In this document: piece by piece, positions 50,768 to 61,643 of the stretch
How positions within the stretch are numbered: position 1 is the stretch's first letter
Layout: every line of letters begins with the position of its first letter
Assembly (NCBI RefSeq): GCF_900129095.1
Contig: NZ_FQVA01000001.1
Location: 1,674,001-1,738,000 of the forward strand
Direction of reading: 5' to 3'
DNA: 64,000 nt
From: Microbulbifer donghaiensis
GTDB taxonomy: Bacteria; Pseudomonadota; Gammaproteobacteria; Pseudomonadales; Cellvibrionaceae
Position numbers and translations under genes: made by a program
The notes under the pieces: model-generated
Databases searched by the model: none
What the model saw: the letters and a program-made list of their open reading frames with translations, nothing else
Told to the model about the DNA's origin: nothing

Positions 50768-52165
50768 TCAGGAAGAGAAGCAGTAGGAATCGGTAGACGC
50801 GTCGCCACCTTCGAGCCTTACCTGGTGCACGCGGGTCTCGCCGAAATCGATAAAGAAATCCTTATCCAGGCTGATGCCGCCGCCCGGGTCCACGTCCACC
50901 TTGACCATCCACCCGGTCATCTTGTCCGGATAGAACTGGTCGTCCCAGCTGCTGTAGAGCGAATTGGTGAAATACACGCGGCGGCCATCGCGGCTGATCT
51001 CGACCATCTGCGGTGCCCCCAGCAGCGGCCCCTCAACTTTCGGGTGCCCTTTCTTATTGACCACCCCACCGATTTCCACTTTGCCGGTGAGTTGCGGATT
51101 GTGCGGGTCAGAGACATCGTATTGATGCATCTCACCGGTACCCCAGCAGGCGACATACAGGAAGCGGTCGTCGAGGGACAGGTCGATATCCGACACCAGC
51201 GGCGGCACCGCCTTGAAGCCCTTCAACAGATCCGGCAGGTCTTTTTCGTCGGCGGGCACCGGTGGAATCGTAATGACCTTCTTGATCTGCCACTGATCGT
51301 TGTCCCGGTACCAGAGCCAAATGGAGGCGCTCAGATCCTCGGTGCTGACCACCACGCCGGCAAAGCCGTAGGACTCGCGCGGATCGTGGGACGGCCGCAG
51401 CTCCAGCAGCATCTGGTGCTCGGCACCCAGGTCGATAGTCTGTTGCAGTTTGCGCTTGCGCAGATCCCAGAAATGGATGCGGTGACCGTACTTGTTCGCC
51501 AGCAGATCCTCCGCCACCAGGCCGTTCTCGAACTGCGAAGGTTTGGCCCACTCGCTGCTGATCAGTACATCCTGCGCCAGGTGCCACCAGAAGTCGTAGG
51601 CCAGTTCCTGGTCGCCGCGGTGCAGTTCCCAGGGGCCGATAACGTTGAAGCTGAAATGGTCGAGCATAAAGATGCCGCCGGGCCCCTCGTCACCGTTGGC
51701 CGATCCCATTGCGGAAACATAAATGGCGTCGGGGCCGCAGTGCACCGTGTGCGGGCGGCTGTAACCGGATTTCGCCATCACCTCTTCCGGCTCCAGCGTC
51801 TTGATAATCTGCGGCTTGCGCGGATCCGGCTTGGTGTCGATCACATAGATGCGCGAGCTGCGCAGCCCCGGCACTATCAGGTAGCGCCGCTCCAGATGCG
51901 GATGCGGCGCATAGGGGCACAGCGCCGAGCTGCAGGCATTCCAGCCGAAGTGATGCAGCTCGTCACCGATATTGGGCAGCTCGAGCGTATTGACCACCTG
52001 GGCATAGGTGGCCGAATCCGGATCCAGGTCGACGACACAGATGGCATCCGGTTTGTCGGTACCGGCGGGATTCAGCGCGGCCACATAGGCGTGCCGCTCG
52101 GGGGGCGCCTGCATCGCCATTTTGGCGGATGGATAAAACGACGGGTCGGGTTTCCACAGAGCCAC
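50768..52165 (-). CDS. Selenium-binding protein 56 family, methanethiol-oxidase type
   Basis: A 465-residue periplasmic or cytosolic beta-propeller of the SBP56/MtoX family. The start MALWKPDPSFYPSAKMAMQAP is typical, so I take the GTG at 52165 with GAGGAG nine bases upstream, not the GTG 21 bases earlier. Other marks: NIGDELHHFGWNACSS, SRPHTVHCGP, LLISSEWAKP (with a V) and GPLLGAPQMVEIS. MtoX oxidises methanethiol to formaldehyde, H2S and H2O2. No obvious signal peptide is seen. It precedes the membrane protein gene. Confidence 0.92.
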   Translation of the reverse strand: MALWKPDPSFYPSAKMAMQAPPERHAYVAALNPAGTDKPDAICVVDLDPDSATYAQVVNTLELPNIGDELHHFGWNACSSALCPYAPHPHLERRYLIVPGLRSSRIYVIDTKPDPRKPQIIKTLEPEEVMAKSGYSRPHTVHCGPDAIYVSAMGSANGDEGPGGIFMLDHFSFNVIGPWELHRGDQELAYDFWWHLAQDVLISSEWAKPSQFENGLVAEDLLANKYGHRIHFWDLRKRKLQQTIDLGAEHQMLLELRPSHDPRESYGFAGVVVSTEDLSASIWLWYRDNDQWQIKKVITIPPVPADEKDLPDLLKGFKAVPPLVSDIDLSLDDRFLYVACWGTGEMHQYDVSDPHNPQLTGKVEIGGVVNKKGHPKVEGPLLGAPQMVEISRDGRRVYFTNSLYSSWDDQFYPDKMTGWMVKVDVDPGGGISLDKDFFIDFGETRVHQVRLEGGDASTDSYCFSS

Positions 52166-52336
52166 GGGCGTTGTCTCCTCTCGCACCTGCGCGACAGAAC
52201 TTTTTAGGAAAGTCCGAGTATAGGAAGCGGTTGCGACGCGCTGCCAGCAGTCAGCGGGTCATCGAGGCGTATTCCGCGCCGAATTGTTGGCAGCAGAAAA
52301 TTTACAGGAGTGATCGCAGATGCAGGCGGACACAAT

Positions 52337-52568
52337 AGCCGGGCAAAAAGCCCGGCTCAGGCTGTTGATAAACCCCGCATTCCGTTCTGAGCTGGTGTGG
52401 TGGCGGCCAAGCACTAGAACGAGCATTTCGAAACGCTGTGAATACATCCCTGTAAGCTCCGGCGGCGACGTCCTGTCGCCGACGGTTCGAAATACTCGTC
52501 CTAGCACTTTGCCTTAAATTTTGACAGTGTAACTTTGTCAGCAACCTGTGCCGGGCAAAAAGCCCGGC
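52337..52568. repeat. Palindromic mobile-type repeat flanked by two identical short hairpins
   Basis: The core 52409-52510 has inverted ends (AGCACTAGAACGAGCATTTCGAA and its diverged complement). Between them is a hairpin GCGGCGACG...CGTCGCCG-like around TCCTG. Identical hairpins GCCGGGCAAAAAGCCCGGC lie at 52338-52356 and 52550-52568. It looks like a MITE or REP-type element in the gap between two genes. No gene is visible in 52166-52594. Confidence 0.7.
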
Positions 52569-52594
52569 TATTGTGCAGTGAAAAACTACTGAGG

Positions 52595-54802
52595 TCAGTC
52601 TTGTCCCTTAAGGTGGCGATCAAAGAAATCCTTGATCATGGTGTACTGGTGCGTGCGGGTCTGCTTGCCGCGCAGGCTGTGCTTCTTGCCCGGGTAGGTC
52701 ATCAGTTCGAACTGCAGGCCTTTGTCCTGCAATTCCTTGATCAGCTTGGTGGTATTGGTGAACAGCACGTTGTCGTCCGCCATACCGTGGTAGACCAGCA
52801 GCGCCCCCTGGAGCCCGTCCGCATAGGGAAAGACCGAAGAGGCTTCATAGGCCTTGCCATCCCGGTTCGGGTTACCCATGTAGCGCTCGGTATAGTGGGT
52901 GTCGTAGAGGGACCAGTCGGTAACCGGCGCGCCGGATACTCCGGCCTTGAAATAGTCGCCGGCCTTGAACATGCTCATCAACGCCATATAGCCACCGTAG
53001 CTGTGACCGTATACGCCGATATTATCGCCGTCCACATAGGGCAGTGAGCGCAGGAATTTCACACCGGAAACCTGATCTTCAACCTCCGGGTTACCCATGC
53101 GTTTGAAGATCGGATTTTCGAACTCGGTGCCGCGGTGGGCGGAGCCGCGATTGTCCAGGGTGAAGACGATATAACCCTGCTGCGCCATGTACTGGTTGAA
53201 CTCCTTGTCCCAGCTATTGGTCACCAGCTGCGCGTGGGGACCACCGTAGAGGAACACCATCACCGGATAGCGCTTTTTCACATCGAAATTCGCCGGCTTG
53301 TACATCCGGTAATAGAGCTTGTGCCCCTGCGGCGCATCGATGGAACCGAATTCCGGCGCAATCCAATCTTGCTTGTACGGGTACAGCGGGTGGCCTTTGA
53401 CCACCGCATTTTCTTCCAGCCAGGTGACCTGGTCGCCGCTGGCCTTGTGCAGGCTCACCTGCGCCGGCGTCGAGACGTTGGAAAACTTATCGATATAGCC
53501 GGAGGCGTCCTTGGCAAACTCGATATCGTGCATGCCGGCACGTTTGGAAATTTTCTGCGCACCCTGGCCACCGTTCAGCGCGACGGAATAGAGGTGGCGC
53601 TCGAGCGGCGTGTCCTTGCGGCCGGTGAAGTAAATTTTACCCGCCGGTTCATCGACCGCTGCCAGCTCGTCTACCGCCCAATTGCCCTTGGTCAGCTGTT
53701 GCAGCAGTTTGCCATTCAGGTCGTACAGATACAGGTGCCGGTAACCATCGCGTTCGGAAGACCAGATAAAGCGATCGCTGTCTTTCAGGAAATGCAGATC
53801 GTCGTGCAGGTTGACCCAGGTATTGCTGTTTTCCGCGAGCAGCACACGGCTTTTTCCACTGTCGAGATTGAACTGGCGCAGTTCCAGTTTCTGCTGGCTG
53901 CGATCCTGCCATTGGTAGGTGAGCATATTGTCCCGCGCCCAATCCACGCGCGCGATATAGATATCCTCGTCTTTACCCAGGTCGATCCAGCGAGTCTTGC
54001 CGCTCGCGACATCGAGCACGCCCAGTTTGATTTTTACGTTCGGGCGGCCGGCGGCGGGATAGCGCTGCTGGATCATGTCGATACGGTCCGCGTAAATCTC
54101 ACTGCGCGTCACCTCGTCCACCGGCGACTCGTCCACCTGCAGGTAGGCGATATGACGATCGTCCGGCGACCACCAGTAGCCGGTCATGCGGTCCATTTCC
54201 TCCTGGGCGACGAACTCGGCCATGCCGTTCTTGATCGGTCCCTCGCCGCCCCGGGTCAGCTGGCGCTCCTGGCCGGACTTCAGGTCGACGATAAAAATAT
54301 CCTGATCGCGGATAAACGAGACATAGCGGCCCGTTGGCGATACCCGCACGTCGGTTTCGAAGGCTTCGGTTTCGGTCAGCCGTCGCGCCGCCTTCTTGCC
54401 GAGATCGTAGTAGTAGACATCCCCGGCCAGCGGGAACAGCAGGGACTTGCCGTCATCGGACCAGGTGTATTCCATGATGCCGCTGCCGTAGATACGCTGG
54501 CGCTCGCGGCGGGCTTTCTCTTCGTCCGACAATATCTCCTCACCCTTGTGCAGGGAATCGGAGTTCACCAGTACTCGGGACTTGCCGTCGGCGATGTTGT
54601 ATTCCCACAGGTCGTAGCGGTCGTAATCCTCTGCACGCCCTTTCAGGAAGGTCACGCGGCTGCCGTCCGGCGAGTACTCGAGTGCCCGCGGCGAAGTGCC
54701 ACTCAGGGCCGGGTCGGAGAAGATTCTCTCGATAGTCAACTGTTCAGCAGAACAAATGCCGGCAAATGCGCAGCCGAGCAGAAGAAGCAATTCTCGTTTC
54801 AT
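52595..54802 (-). CDS. S9B dipeptidyl-peptidase IV family serine protease
   Basis: A 735-residue exported peptidase: signal peptide to about residue 19 (CAFAGICSA|EQ), an N-terminal beta-propeller, and a C-terminal alpha/beta-hydrolase with the serine in GHSYGGYM, the Asp in GMADDNVLF and the His in GKKHSLRG. The motif VAQEEMDRMTGYWWSPD with the Glu pair binds the peptide N-terminus. It removes X-Pro dipeptides in the periplasm. ATG start at 54802. Confidence 0.95.
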   Translation of the reverse strand: MKRELLLLLGCAFAGICSAEQLTIERIFSDPALSGTSPRALEYSPDGSRVTFLKGRAEDYDRYDLWEYNIADGKSRVLVNSDSLHKGEEILSDEEKARRERQRIYGSGIMEYTWSDDGKSLLFPLAGDVYYYDLGKKAARRLTETEAFETDVRVSPTGRYVSFIRDQDIFIVDLKSGQERQLTRGGEGPIKNGMAEFVAQEEMDRMTGYWWSPDDRHIAYLQVDESPVDEVTRSEIYADRIDMIQQRYPAAGRPNVKIKLGVLDVASGKTRWIDLGKDEDIYIARVDWARDNMLTYQWQDRSQQKLELRQFNLDSGKSRVLLAENSNTWVNLHDDLHFLKDSDRFIWSSERDGYRHLYLYDLNGKLLQQLTKGNWAVDELAAVDEPAGKIYFTGRKDTPLERHLYSVALNGGQGAQKISKRAGMHDIEFAKDASGYIDKFSNVSTPAQVSLHKASGDQVTWLEENAVVKGHPLYPYKQDWIAPEFGSIDAPQGHKLYYRMYKPANFDVKKRYPVMVFLYGGPHAQLVTNSWDKEFNQYMAQQGYIVFTLDNRGSAHRGTEFENPIFKRMGNPEVEDQVSGVKFLRSLPYVDGDNIGVYGHSYGGYMALMSMFKAGDYFKAGVSGAPVTDWSLYDTHYTERYMGNPNRDGKAYEASSVFPYADGLQGALLVYHGMADDNVLFTNTTKLIKELQDKGLQFELMTYPGKKHSLRGKQTRTHQYTMIKDFFDRHLKGQD

Positions 54803-55015
54803 ACAACGTCTCTTTTTTAATCGTGCGTTTGTATCGGCATTCCTTGCAGTTGGGCCGCATTTTACAACGGTTTCACTAAGCGGGCGCCGGTTGCGCGACC
54901 GGCGGAGCCAGTTTTCGATTCAGTTGATCAAACCGTTGCAAATTATGCGATTTATCCACCGGCACTGCGCACCTATGATGCTGCCCATGACTTTATTCAC
55001 GGGAGGGTCACCGTC

Positions 55016-55708
55016 GTGGACTACATCAGAAAAGCCGACGCCCGCGGGCGCGCCAATTTCGGTTGGCTCGACAGCCGCCACACTTTCTCCTTCGGCAGTT
55101 ACTACGACCCGAAACATATGGGCGTATCCGTACTGCGGGTTATCAATGACGATACCGTCAAAGGCGGCGCCGGTTTCGGCGCGCACGGGCACCGGGATAT
55201 GGAGATCATCTCCTATGTGCTCGAGGGCGCGATCGAGCATCGCGACAGCATTGGCAACCGCTTTGTCGTACCGGCCGGTGAAGTGCAGCGCATGAGCGCC
55301 GGCACCGGTATCCAGCACTCGGAATACAATGCCTCGCGCAGCGCACCGCTGAAATTCCTGCAGATCTGGATAGAGCCCGATGTCATGGGAATTCCACCCA
55401 GTTACGAGCAGGCCAGGATCGAACAGCGCGGCCCGCTGACACCGCTGGTGACACCCGATGGCCGCGACGGTTCGCTAAGCATGCACCAGGATGCCAGCCT
55501 CTACCGGCTGCGACTGCAGCCCGGAGAACAGTTCACGCTGCAAACCGGTGGCCGCAGCGGCTACCTGCATATCGTTGACGGCTCGGCCAATGCCGGCTCA
55601 AGCAAGCTCGCCGCCGGCGACGGTGTCGGCTTTACCAGGACGCGTGAGCAGGGGATTGTCGCCGGTACCGCGGGGCTGGAAGCGCTCTGGTTTGATCTGC
55701 CGCGTTGA
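55016..55708 (+). CDS. Pirin family protein (YhhW-like)
   Basis: A 230-residue bicupin, GTG start with GGGAGGG upstream. The metal ligands appear in AHGHRDMEII (two His) and GIQHSEYNAS (His and Glu). YhhW has quercetinase activity in vitro; the physiological substrate is unsettled. The stop (TGA at 55706) overlaps the ATG of the next gene, so the two are translationally coupled. Confidence 0.93.
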   Translation: MDYIRKADARGRANFGWLDSRHTFSFGSYYDPKHMGVSVLRVINDDTVKGGAGFGAHGHRDMEIISYVLEGAIEHRDSIGNRFVVPAGEVQRMSAGTGIQHSEYNASRSAPLKFLQIWIEPDVMGIPPSYEQARIEQRGPLTPLVTPDGRDGSLSMHQDASLYRLRLQPGEQFTLQTGGRSGYLHIVDGSANAGSSKLAAGDGVGFTRTREQGIVAGTAGLEALWFDLPR

Positions 55709-56463
55709 TGACAGTGGAATCGCAGCTCGCCTCGCCGCTCTTCTGGCTGTTGGCACTAATCGGCGTCACCCTGACCGGCATTTCCAAGTCGGGATTTGCC
55801 GGCGGCGCCGGTGTGGTCGCAGTACCGCTGCTGGCGCTGGTAATGCCGGTACCGCTGGCGGTATTGCTGATGCTGCCGTTACTGCTGGCCATGGACATCA
55901 AAACCATTCAGTACTATCGCCAGCACACCAGCACCGCCGAACTCAAGAAAATCGTACCGGCCGCCCTGGCCGGCATCGCCGCCGGAGGCCTGCTGCTCGG
56001 TAAGCTGCCGGTGGAAAGCCTGAAAGTGCTGCTCGGCGGCCTGTCGATTGTATTTGCTCTGTGGCACCGATTGGCGCCAATACTCGGGCAGATGAAAGGC
56101 GCCGCCTGGTTGTGGGGCGGGATCAGCGGGCTGACCAGCACCCTGATCCACGCCGGCGGCCCGCCGATCAATATCTACCTGATTGCACAGCGACTCCCCA
56201 AACTGACCTGGCTGGCGAGCGCCGGGGTATTTTTCGGCGTCATGAATGCGGTAAAGGTATTCCCCTACCTGATGACCGGGCACTGGACCAGGGAGTTGCT
56301 TGCGCTGTCGCTAGCGCTGTTGCCGGTCGCCATCTTCGGCACCTGGCTCGGCCGGCAGATACAGGGAAGAATCTCTGAGCAGCAGTTTGTCTTGTGCTGT
56401 CGCCTGTTGCTACTGGTTTCGGGACTATTGCTGATAGCACAGGTGATCGCCGGGTCGCGGTGA
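55708..56463 (+). CDS. TSUP family transporter (TauE/SafE)
   Basis: A 251-residue inner-membrane protein with about eight helices. The family motif GVTLTGISKSGFAGGAGV is at the N-terminus and HAGGPPINIYLI in the middle. TauE/SafE proteins export sulphite or sulphoacetate-like anions; which one here is unknown. The ATG at 55708 overlaps the pirin stop codon. Confidence 0.92.
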   Translation: MTVESQLASPLFWLLALIGVTLTGISKSGFAGGAGVVAVPLLALVMPVPLAVLLMLPLLLAMDIKTIQYYRQHTSTAELKKIVPAALAGIAAGGLLLGKLPVESLKVLLGGLSIVFALWHRLAPILGQMKGAAWLWGGISGLTSTLIHAGGPPINIYLIAQRLPKLTWLASAGVFFGVMNAVKVFPYLMTGHWTRELLALSLALLPVAIFGTWLGRQIQGRISEQQFVLCCRLLLLVSGLLLIAQVIAGSR

Positions 56464-56526
56464 GCGTCCGGCCCTTCGCTGTGCGGCTAAACTTGTCAGG
56501 ACAGCTTCACCCAACTGGCAAAAACC

Positions 56527-57186
56527 ATGAACAAGCTGCCACTGCGTATTGAAATCATCTCAGATGTCGTCTGTCCCTGGTGCGTGATCGGTTATATGCG
56601 CCTGCAACGGGCGCTGGCCAAACACGCCGGACAGTGGGAACCGGAAATACACTGGCTGCCATTCGAACTGAATCCACAGATGCCCGCTGAAGGGGAAAAC
56701 CTGCGCGAACACCTCACCAAGAAGTACGGCACCACGCCACAGCAAAGCATAGAAGCGCGCCAGCGCCTGACGGACCTCGGTGCCGATGTCGGTTTTACCT
56801 TCAGTTACAGCGACGATATGCGCATGTACAATACCTTCAATGCGCATCAGTTGTTGCAGTGGTCGAAAGCCTACGACCGCGAGACTGAACTGAGCCTGCA
56901 CCTGTTTAACGATTTCTTTCGCGACCGCAAAAATGTCGATGATATCGAAGTGCTGGCAGATGCCGCCGCCGCGGTCGGCCTGAATGCGCAGGAAGCCCGG
57001 GATATACTGCACAACCAGACTTACGCCGGTGCCGTGCGCGAACTGGAAAAACTGATCACCAGCCAGGGCGTCAGCGGCGTACCACTGTTTATTTTCAATC
57101 GCGAATATGCAATCAGTGGTGCGCAGGAGGTGTCCACATTTGAACAGCAGCTGCAGCAGATTCTCGATGAAAGCGACGCAGGCTGA
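56527..57186 (+). CDS. DsbA-family oxidoreductase (FrnE-like)
   Basis: A 219-residue thioredoxin-fold protein with CPWC (residues 16-19), cis-Pro region GVSGVPLFIFN and a helical insertion. No signal peptide, so it is cytosolic like FrnE of Deinococcus. It may act as a disulphide reductase or isomerase against oxidative or metal stress. ATG start. Confidence 0.93.
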   Translation: MNKLPLRIEIISDVVCPWCVIGYMRLQRALAKHAGQWEPEIHWLPFELNPQMPAEGENLREHLTKKYGTTPQQSIEARQRLTDLGADVGFTFSYSDDMRMYNTFNAHQLLQWSKAYDRETELSLHLFNDFFRDRKNVDDIEVLADAAAAVGLNAQEARDILHNQTYAGAVRELEKLITSQGVSGVPLFIFNREYAISGAQEVSTFEQQLQQILDESDAG

Positions 57187-57211
57187 TCCGCATCGAACCG
57201 AGGAAGAACCG

Positions 57212-57832
57212 TTGTTTAAACGAAAGGCGATAATTGCCGCAATGCTCGCGACTTTGGCAATCACACTAAACGGCTGCGACAGGAATGCCGAAACCACAGA
57301 CCGGGCCCCCGCTGACAGTTTTCTCGCCAATATTGCCGAGTACTGCGGCAAGGCATACAGCGGTCGCGTAATCGTCAATGAGCCCAGCTCCAGCCAGCCC
57401 GACCCATTTGCCGACAAAACGCTGATCATGCATGTGCGCGATTGTGATCATCCAACCCGCCAGCTGCGCATTCCGTTTCACGTCGGCGATGACCGTTCAC
57501 GCACCTGGGTGCTGACCCGCACCGACAGCGGCCTGCAACTGAAACACGATCACCGGCACGAGGATGGCAGTGAGGACAAGGTAACCATGTACGGTGGGGA
57601 TACGGTCGATGCGGGTAGTGCCACCCGGCAAGAATTCCCGGTGGACCAAGAATCCATCGCGATGTTTCAGCGGGAGGGGCTGAGCGCCTCGACAGAGAAT
57701 ACCTGGGCGATGGAGATCCATCCCGACAAAACCTTCGCCTACGAACTGACTCGACCGAACGGACGCAAATTCCGGGTCGAGTTTGATCTCGGCAAGCCAG
57801 TCGCAACACCACCACCGCCCTGGGGTCAGTGA
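57212..57832 (+). CDS. Uncharacterised lipoprotein
   Basis: A 206-residue protein whose TTG start at 57212 follows GAGGAAG and gives a lipoprotein signal with lipobox LNGC. A longer frame from 57107 would run through the DsbA-like gene. The mature part has YCGKAYSGRV, LIMHVRDCDHP, IPFHVGDDRSRTWVLTRT and LKHDHRHEDGSEDK, with His/Asp clusters. I do not recognise the family, and the His/Asp pattern could bind a metal. It is encoded close behind the DsbA-like gene. Confidence 0.7.
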   Translation: MFKRKAIIAAMLATLAITLNGCDRNAETTDRAPADSFLANIAEYCGKAYSGRVIVNEPSSSQPDPFADKTLIMHVRDCDHPTRQLRIPFHVGDDRSRTWVLTRTDSGLQLKHDHRHEDGSEDKVTMYGGDTVDAGSATRQEFPVDQESIAMFQREGLSASTENTWAMEIHPDKTFAYELTRPNGRKFRVEFDLGKPVATPPPPWGQ

Positions 57833-57838
57833 GCAAAA

Positions 57839-57859
57839 GCGTAAGGCGCTACCTTACGC
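57839..57859 (-). terminator. Probable terminator of fghA
   Basis: GCGTAAGG pairs with CCTTACGC around CGCTA. On the minus strand it is followed by TTTT only, so it is weak. It lies 110 bp after the fghA stop. Confidence 0.45.
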
Positions 57860-57969
57860 CCCCTTCCGGCAACTCAATCGATATCACCGATGCGCTCGCC
57901 GCCATAAAAATGGTTCTGCGAGCGCAACAGCCGCCGACAGCTGCAGCTCACCGAAGGGAGATATGCCCG

Positions 57970-58818
57970 CTAGTGCGCCAGCAGGTAGTCCGCATGGAAC
58001 CGCAGGTGCTGCTCGATAAAGCTGGCGATAAAGTAATAGCTGTGATCGTAGCCCGCGTGATGCTCGATCTTCAGCGGGTAGCCGCACGCCTCGGCGGCGG
58101 CCTGCAGGGCGTGGGGTTTTAGCTGCTCCTCCAGGAACTGGTCTTCCTCACCCTGAGACACCAGGATCGGCAGCCGCTCCATGGCACGGCCGAGCAGTAC
58201 CGTCGCGTCATACTCCTCCCAGGTCGACCTGTCGGCGCCCAGGTAAGCACCGAACGCTTTCTCGCCCCACGGACAGGCCATGGGGTTGGCGATCGGACTG
58301 AAGGCGGAGATGGAGGTGAAGCGCTCCGGGTTGCGCAAGCCAATTACCAGCGCGCCGTGGCCACCCATGGAGTGACCGCAGATCGCGCGGCGCTGGTTGA
58401 CCGGAAAATTTGCCTCGATCAGTTGCGGCAATTCCTGCAGCACATAATCGTACATGCGGTAGTGCTGCTTCCACGGCTCCTGGGTGGCGTTCAGATAGAA
58501 GCCGGCCCCCTGCCCGAGATCGTATTCCGGTTCATCGGCGACACCGTCGCCGCGCGGGCTGGTGTCCGGTATCACCAGGACGATACCCAGCTCCGCGGCC
58601 ATGCGCTGCGCGCCGGCCTTCTGGGAGAAATTTTCATCGGTACAGGTCAGCCCCGACAACCAGTACAGCACCGGAAACCTGTGTTCCCGCTTCTCCTCCG
58701 CCAGCTGTGGCAGGTAGACGGAGAAGTGCATCGGACAATTCAGGACTTCCGAATCGTGGCGAAACTGCTGCTGCAAGCCATCGAAAGACTTGGTGCTGCT
58801 GAGTAATTTCATCGACAT
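57970..58818 (-). CDS. fghA: S-formylglutathione hydrolase
   Basis: Hydrolyses S-formylglutathione to formate and glutathione, the second step of glutathione-dependent formaldehyde removal. The 282-residue esterase has the nucleophile elbow GHSMGGHGA and the [30 protein letters not shown] and [13 protein letters not shown] motifs; the last holds the catalytic His. ATG start at 58818. It follows adhC by 20 bp, forming a two-gene unit. Confidence 0.96.
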   Translation of the reverse strand: MSMKLLSSTKSFDGLQQQFRHDSEVLNCPMHFSVYLPQLAEEKREHRFPVLYWLSGLTCTDENFSQKAGAQRMAAELGIVLVIPDTSPRGDGVADEPEYDLGQGAGFYLNATQEPWKQHYRMYDYVLQELPQLIEANFPVNQRRAICGHSMGGHGALVIGLRNPERFTSISAFSPIANPMACPWGEKAFGAYLGADRSTWEEYDATVLLGRAMERLPILVSQGEEDQFLEEQLKPHALQAAAEACGYPLKIEHHAGYDHSYYFIASFIEQHLRFHADYLLAH

Positions 58819-58838
58819 GCTTCCGTTTCCACCCAGGC

Positions 58839-60068
<1,230 letters not shown>

Positions 60069-61082
60069 TTAGCCCGGCTGGCGCTGCCCCTTGCGCCACT
60101 GCAACGGCGAGCAGCCATGCACGACGCGGAATGCCTTGGAGAAGGCGCTGATATCCGTGTAGCCGAGGCTGGCAGACAGCAAATTGATATCGATACTCGA
60201 GGCGCGCAAATGCCAGCGCGCCGTCTCCATGCGCGCGTCCTGTAGCAGCTGCTTGAACGAAGTTCCCGCCTCGCGCAGGCGCCGCTGCAGAGTGCGCGGC
60301 GGCATTTCGATCAGCTCGGCAATCTGCACGAGTCCATGTTGCTGCGCGCCGAGTGTCTGCAGGATCAGCGTTTGCACCTGCTGCGCGATATCACCTTGGT
60401 GTTCACGCAGCAGCTGCCGGGTAAACTCCTCGAAATAGTGGTTGAGCTTTACTCCGGCAGTCCGCAGGGGCCGCCGCATGATGACCGCATCGAACACCAG
60501 GCAGTCGCGCTCCTGCCCGAACAGCACATCGCAATTGAAGAAATCCCGATAGCACTGCAGCGATGACAGCGGGCCCTGGCGGAAAGTTACCCGGCGCGGG
60601 CGAATATCCTCCCCGGCCAGGTCCTGGATCAGCCGGTAGCCCGCCCCCATTGCCAGTTCCCGGTACTGCTCGGCGGCGAGCGGCATCTCGAAATGGTCGA
60701 TGCGCAGCGCGCTCAGTTCATTCCCGTCCACCTGGACCCGCCAGTGGTCGGCCTGGTTGTGCAGCACCATATAGCGGTGGGTGGCCGCCAGCGCCTCGCC
60801 GAGCTCTCCGTCTTGCAGCAGCAACTTACCCAGGGCACCCAGCATCCGCACCCCCTGCATATTCGCCAGGCGCAGGCCGAAGTCACTGCACTGCAATTCA
60901 TCGGCGCAAAGGTTCAACAACTCGGCCAGGGTGGCTACCGGTATCAAAATATCCGGGCGGCGCACACAATCCGCCGGCAGGCCTACCCGGGCCAGCAGTG
61001 CGGATGGATCACCTCCAAGTTTGGGTACCAGCAAATTGAAGCCCGCCAGTGCGCCACTGCGTATTTCATAAACGGGTTTCAT
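60069..61082 (-). CDS. AraC-family transcriptional regulator
   Basis: A 337-residue regulator of the type with an N-terminal ligand-binding part (arabinose_bd-like) and a C-terminal double helix-turn-helix. The HTH segments are visible: MPPRTLQRRLREAGTSFKQLL with ARMETARWHL, and ISAFSKAFRVVHGCSPLQWRK. It is on the same strand as adhC-fghA, 103 bp upstream of adhC, and divergent from the next gene; control of the formaldehyde pathway is plausible but not shown. Confidence 0.9.
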   Translation of the reverse strand: MKPVYEIRSGALAGFNLLVPKLGGDPSALLARVGLPADCVRRPDILIPVATLAELLNLCADELQCSDFGLRLANMQGVRMLGALGKLLLQDGELGEALAATHRYMVLHNQADHWRVQVDGNELSALRIDHFEMPLAAEQYRELAMGAGYRLIQDLAGEDIRPRRVTFRQGPLSSLQCYRDFFNCDVLFGQERDCLVFDAVIMRRPLRTAGVKLNHYFEEFTRQLLREHQGDIAQQVQTLILQTLGAQQHGLVQIAELIEMPPRTLQRRLREAGTSFKQLLQDARMETARWHLRASSIDINLLSASLGYTDISAFSKAFRVVHGCSPLQWRKGQRQPG

Positions 61083-61159
61083 TGATCTCCTCTAGGACTG
61101 CAAATCATTTTGGTCCAATTATTGCTGTGTATCAGTTGAGAATGAAAAGGGGAGGAAGT

Positions 61160-61615
61160 ATGGACAATCACGATTGGCTCATGAACTCGGAAGTGTTAAC
61201 CATTCTGCGCCAACTGCGCAAACGCCTGAAAGCGGAGTTCGATATCAACCTGCGTTTCTCCGGCTTCGATTTCGAGCAGCAGCTGGCTCTGGCGAAGTCA
61301 AAAACTGTAGATACCGAGACGCTGCGTATGATCGCCGAGCTGGAGCTGCGCCGCGGTGAGCCATTCCGGACCGGCGACGAAATCCCGATGCGGCTGTACC
61401 GAGGCCAGCCGATACTGCAGGAGCCACCGAAAAAACAGGACATCTACGAACTCATCTACGGCGACGAACTGGCCCTCCACCAGAAAGGACCCCATGAACC
61501 GCAGTTAGTGACCAAGACACTGCGCGGCCAGCAGGTGCTGCGAGAACAGAACCTGATGGCGAGCGGCAGGCTGAGAATCTATCGAGGCCGGTTTCTCGTC
61601 GACGGCAGCAGTTGA
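61160..61615 (+). CDS. Conserved hypothetical protein
   Basis: 151 residues, ATG preceded by GGGGAGG. No signal peptide or membrane segment. It is rich in Arg/Leu/Glu, with the stretches LTILRQLRKRLKAEFDINL and GDEIPMRLYRGQPILQEPP. I do not recognise a domain. Divergent from the AraC gene, with only 77 bp between, so the promoters overlap. A longer frame from 61049 would overlap the AraC start region and is less likely. Confidence 0.65.
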   Translation: MDNHDWLMNSEVLTILRQLRKRLKAEFDINLRFSGFDFEQQLALAKSKTVDTETLRMIAELELRRGEPFRTGDEIPMRLYRGQPILQEPPKKQDIYELIYGDELALHQKGPHEPQLVTKTLRGQQVLREQNLMASGRLRIYRGRFLVDGSS

Positions 61616-61643
61616 AGCGTCATCCCCGGGATACAGTGGCGCT

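Noticed and set aside
50825..52207. A 460-codon open frame opposite the SBP56 gene
   Set aside because: Antisense shadow without motifs; SBP56 motifs are unambiguous on the minus strand.
53135..54820. A 561-codon open frame on the plus strand opposite the DPP-IV peptidase
   Set aside because: High GC produces long antisense frames; the peptidase on the minus strand has all catalytic motifs.
61049..61159. A longer N-terminus for the hypothetical gene at 61160
   Set aside because: It would overlap the divergent AraC start, lacks a ribosome site, and the ATG at 61160 has a strong one.
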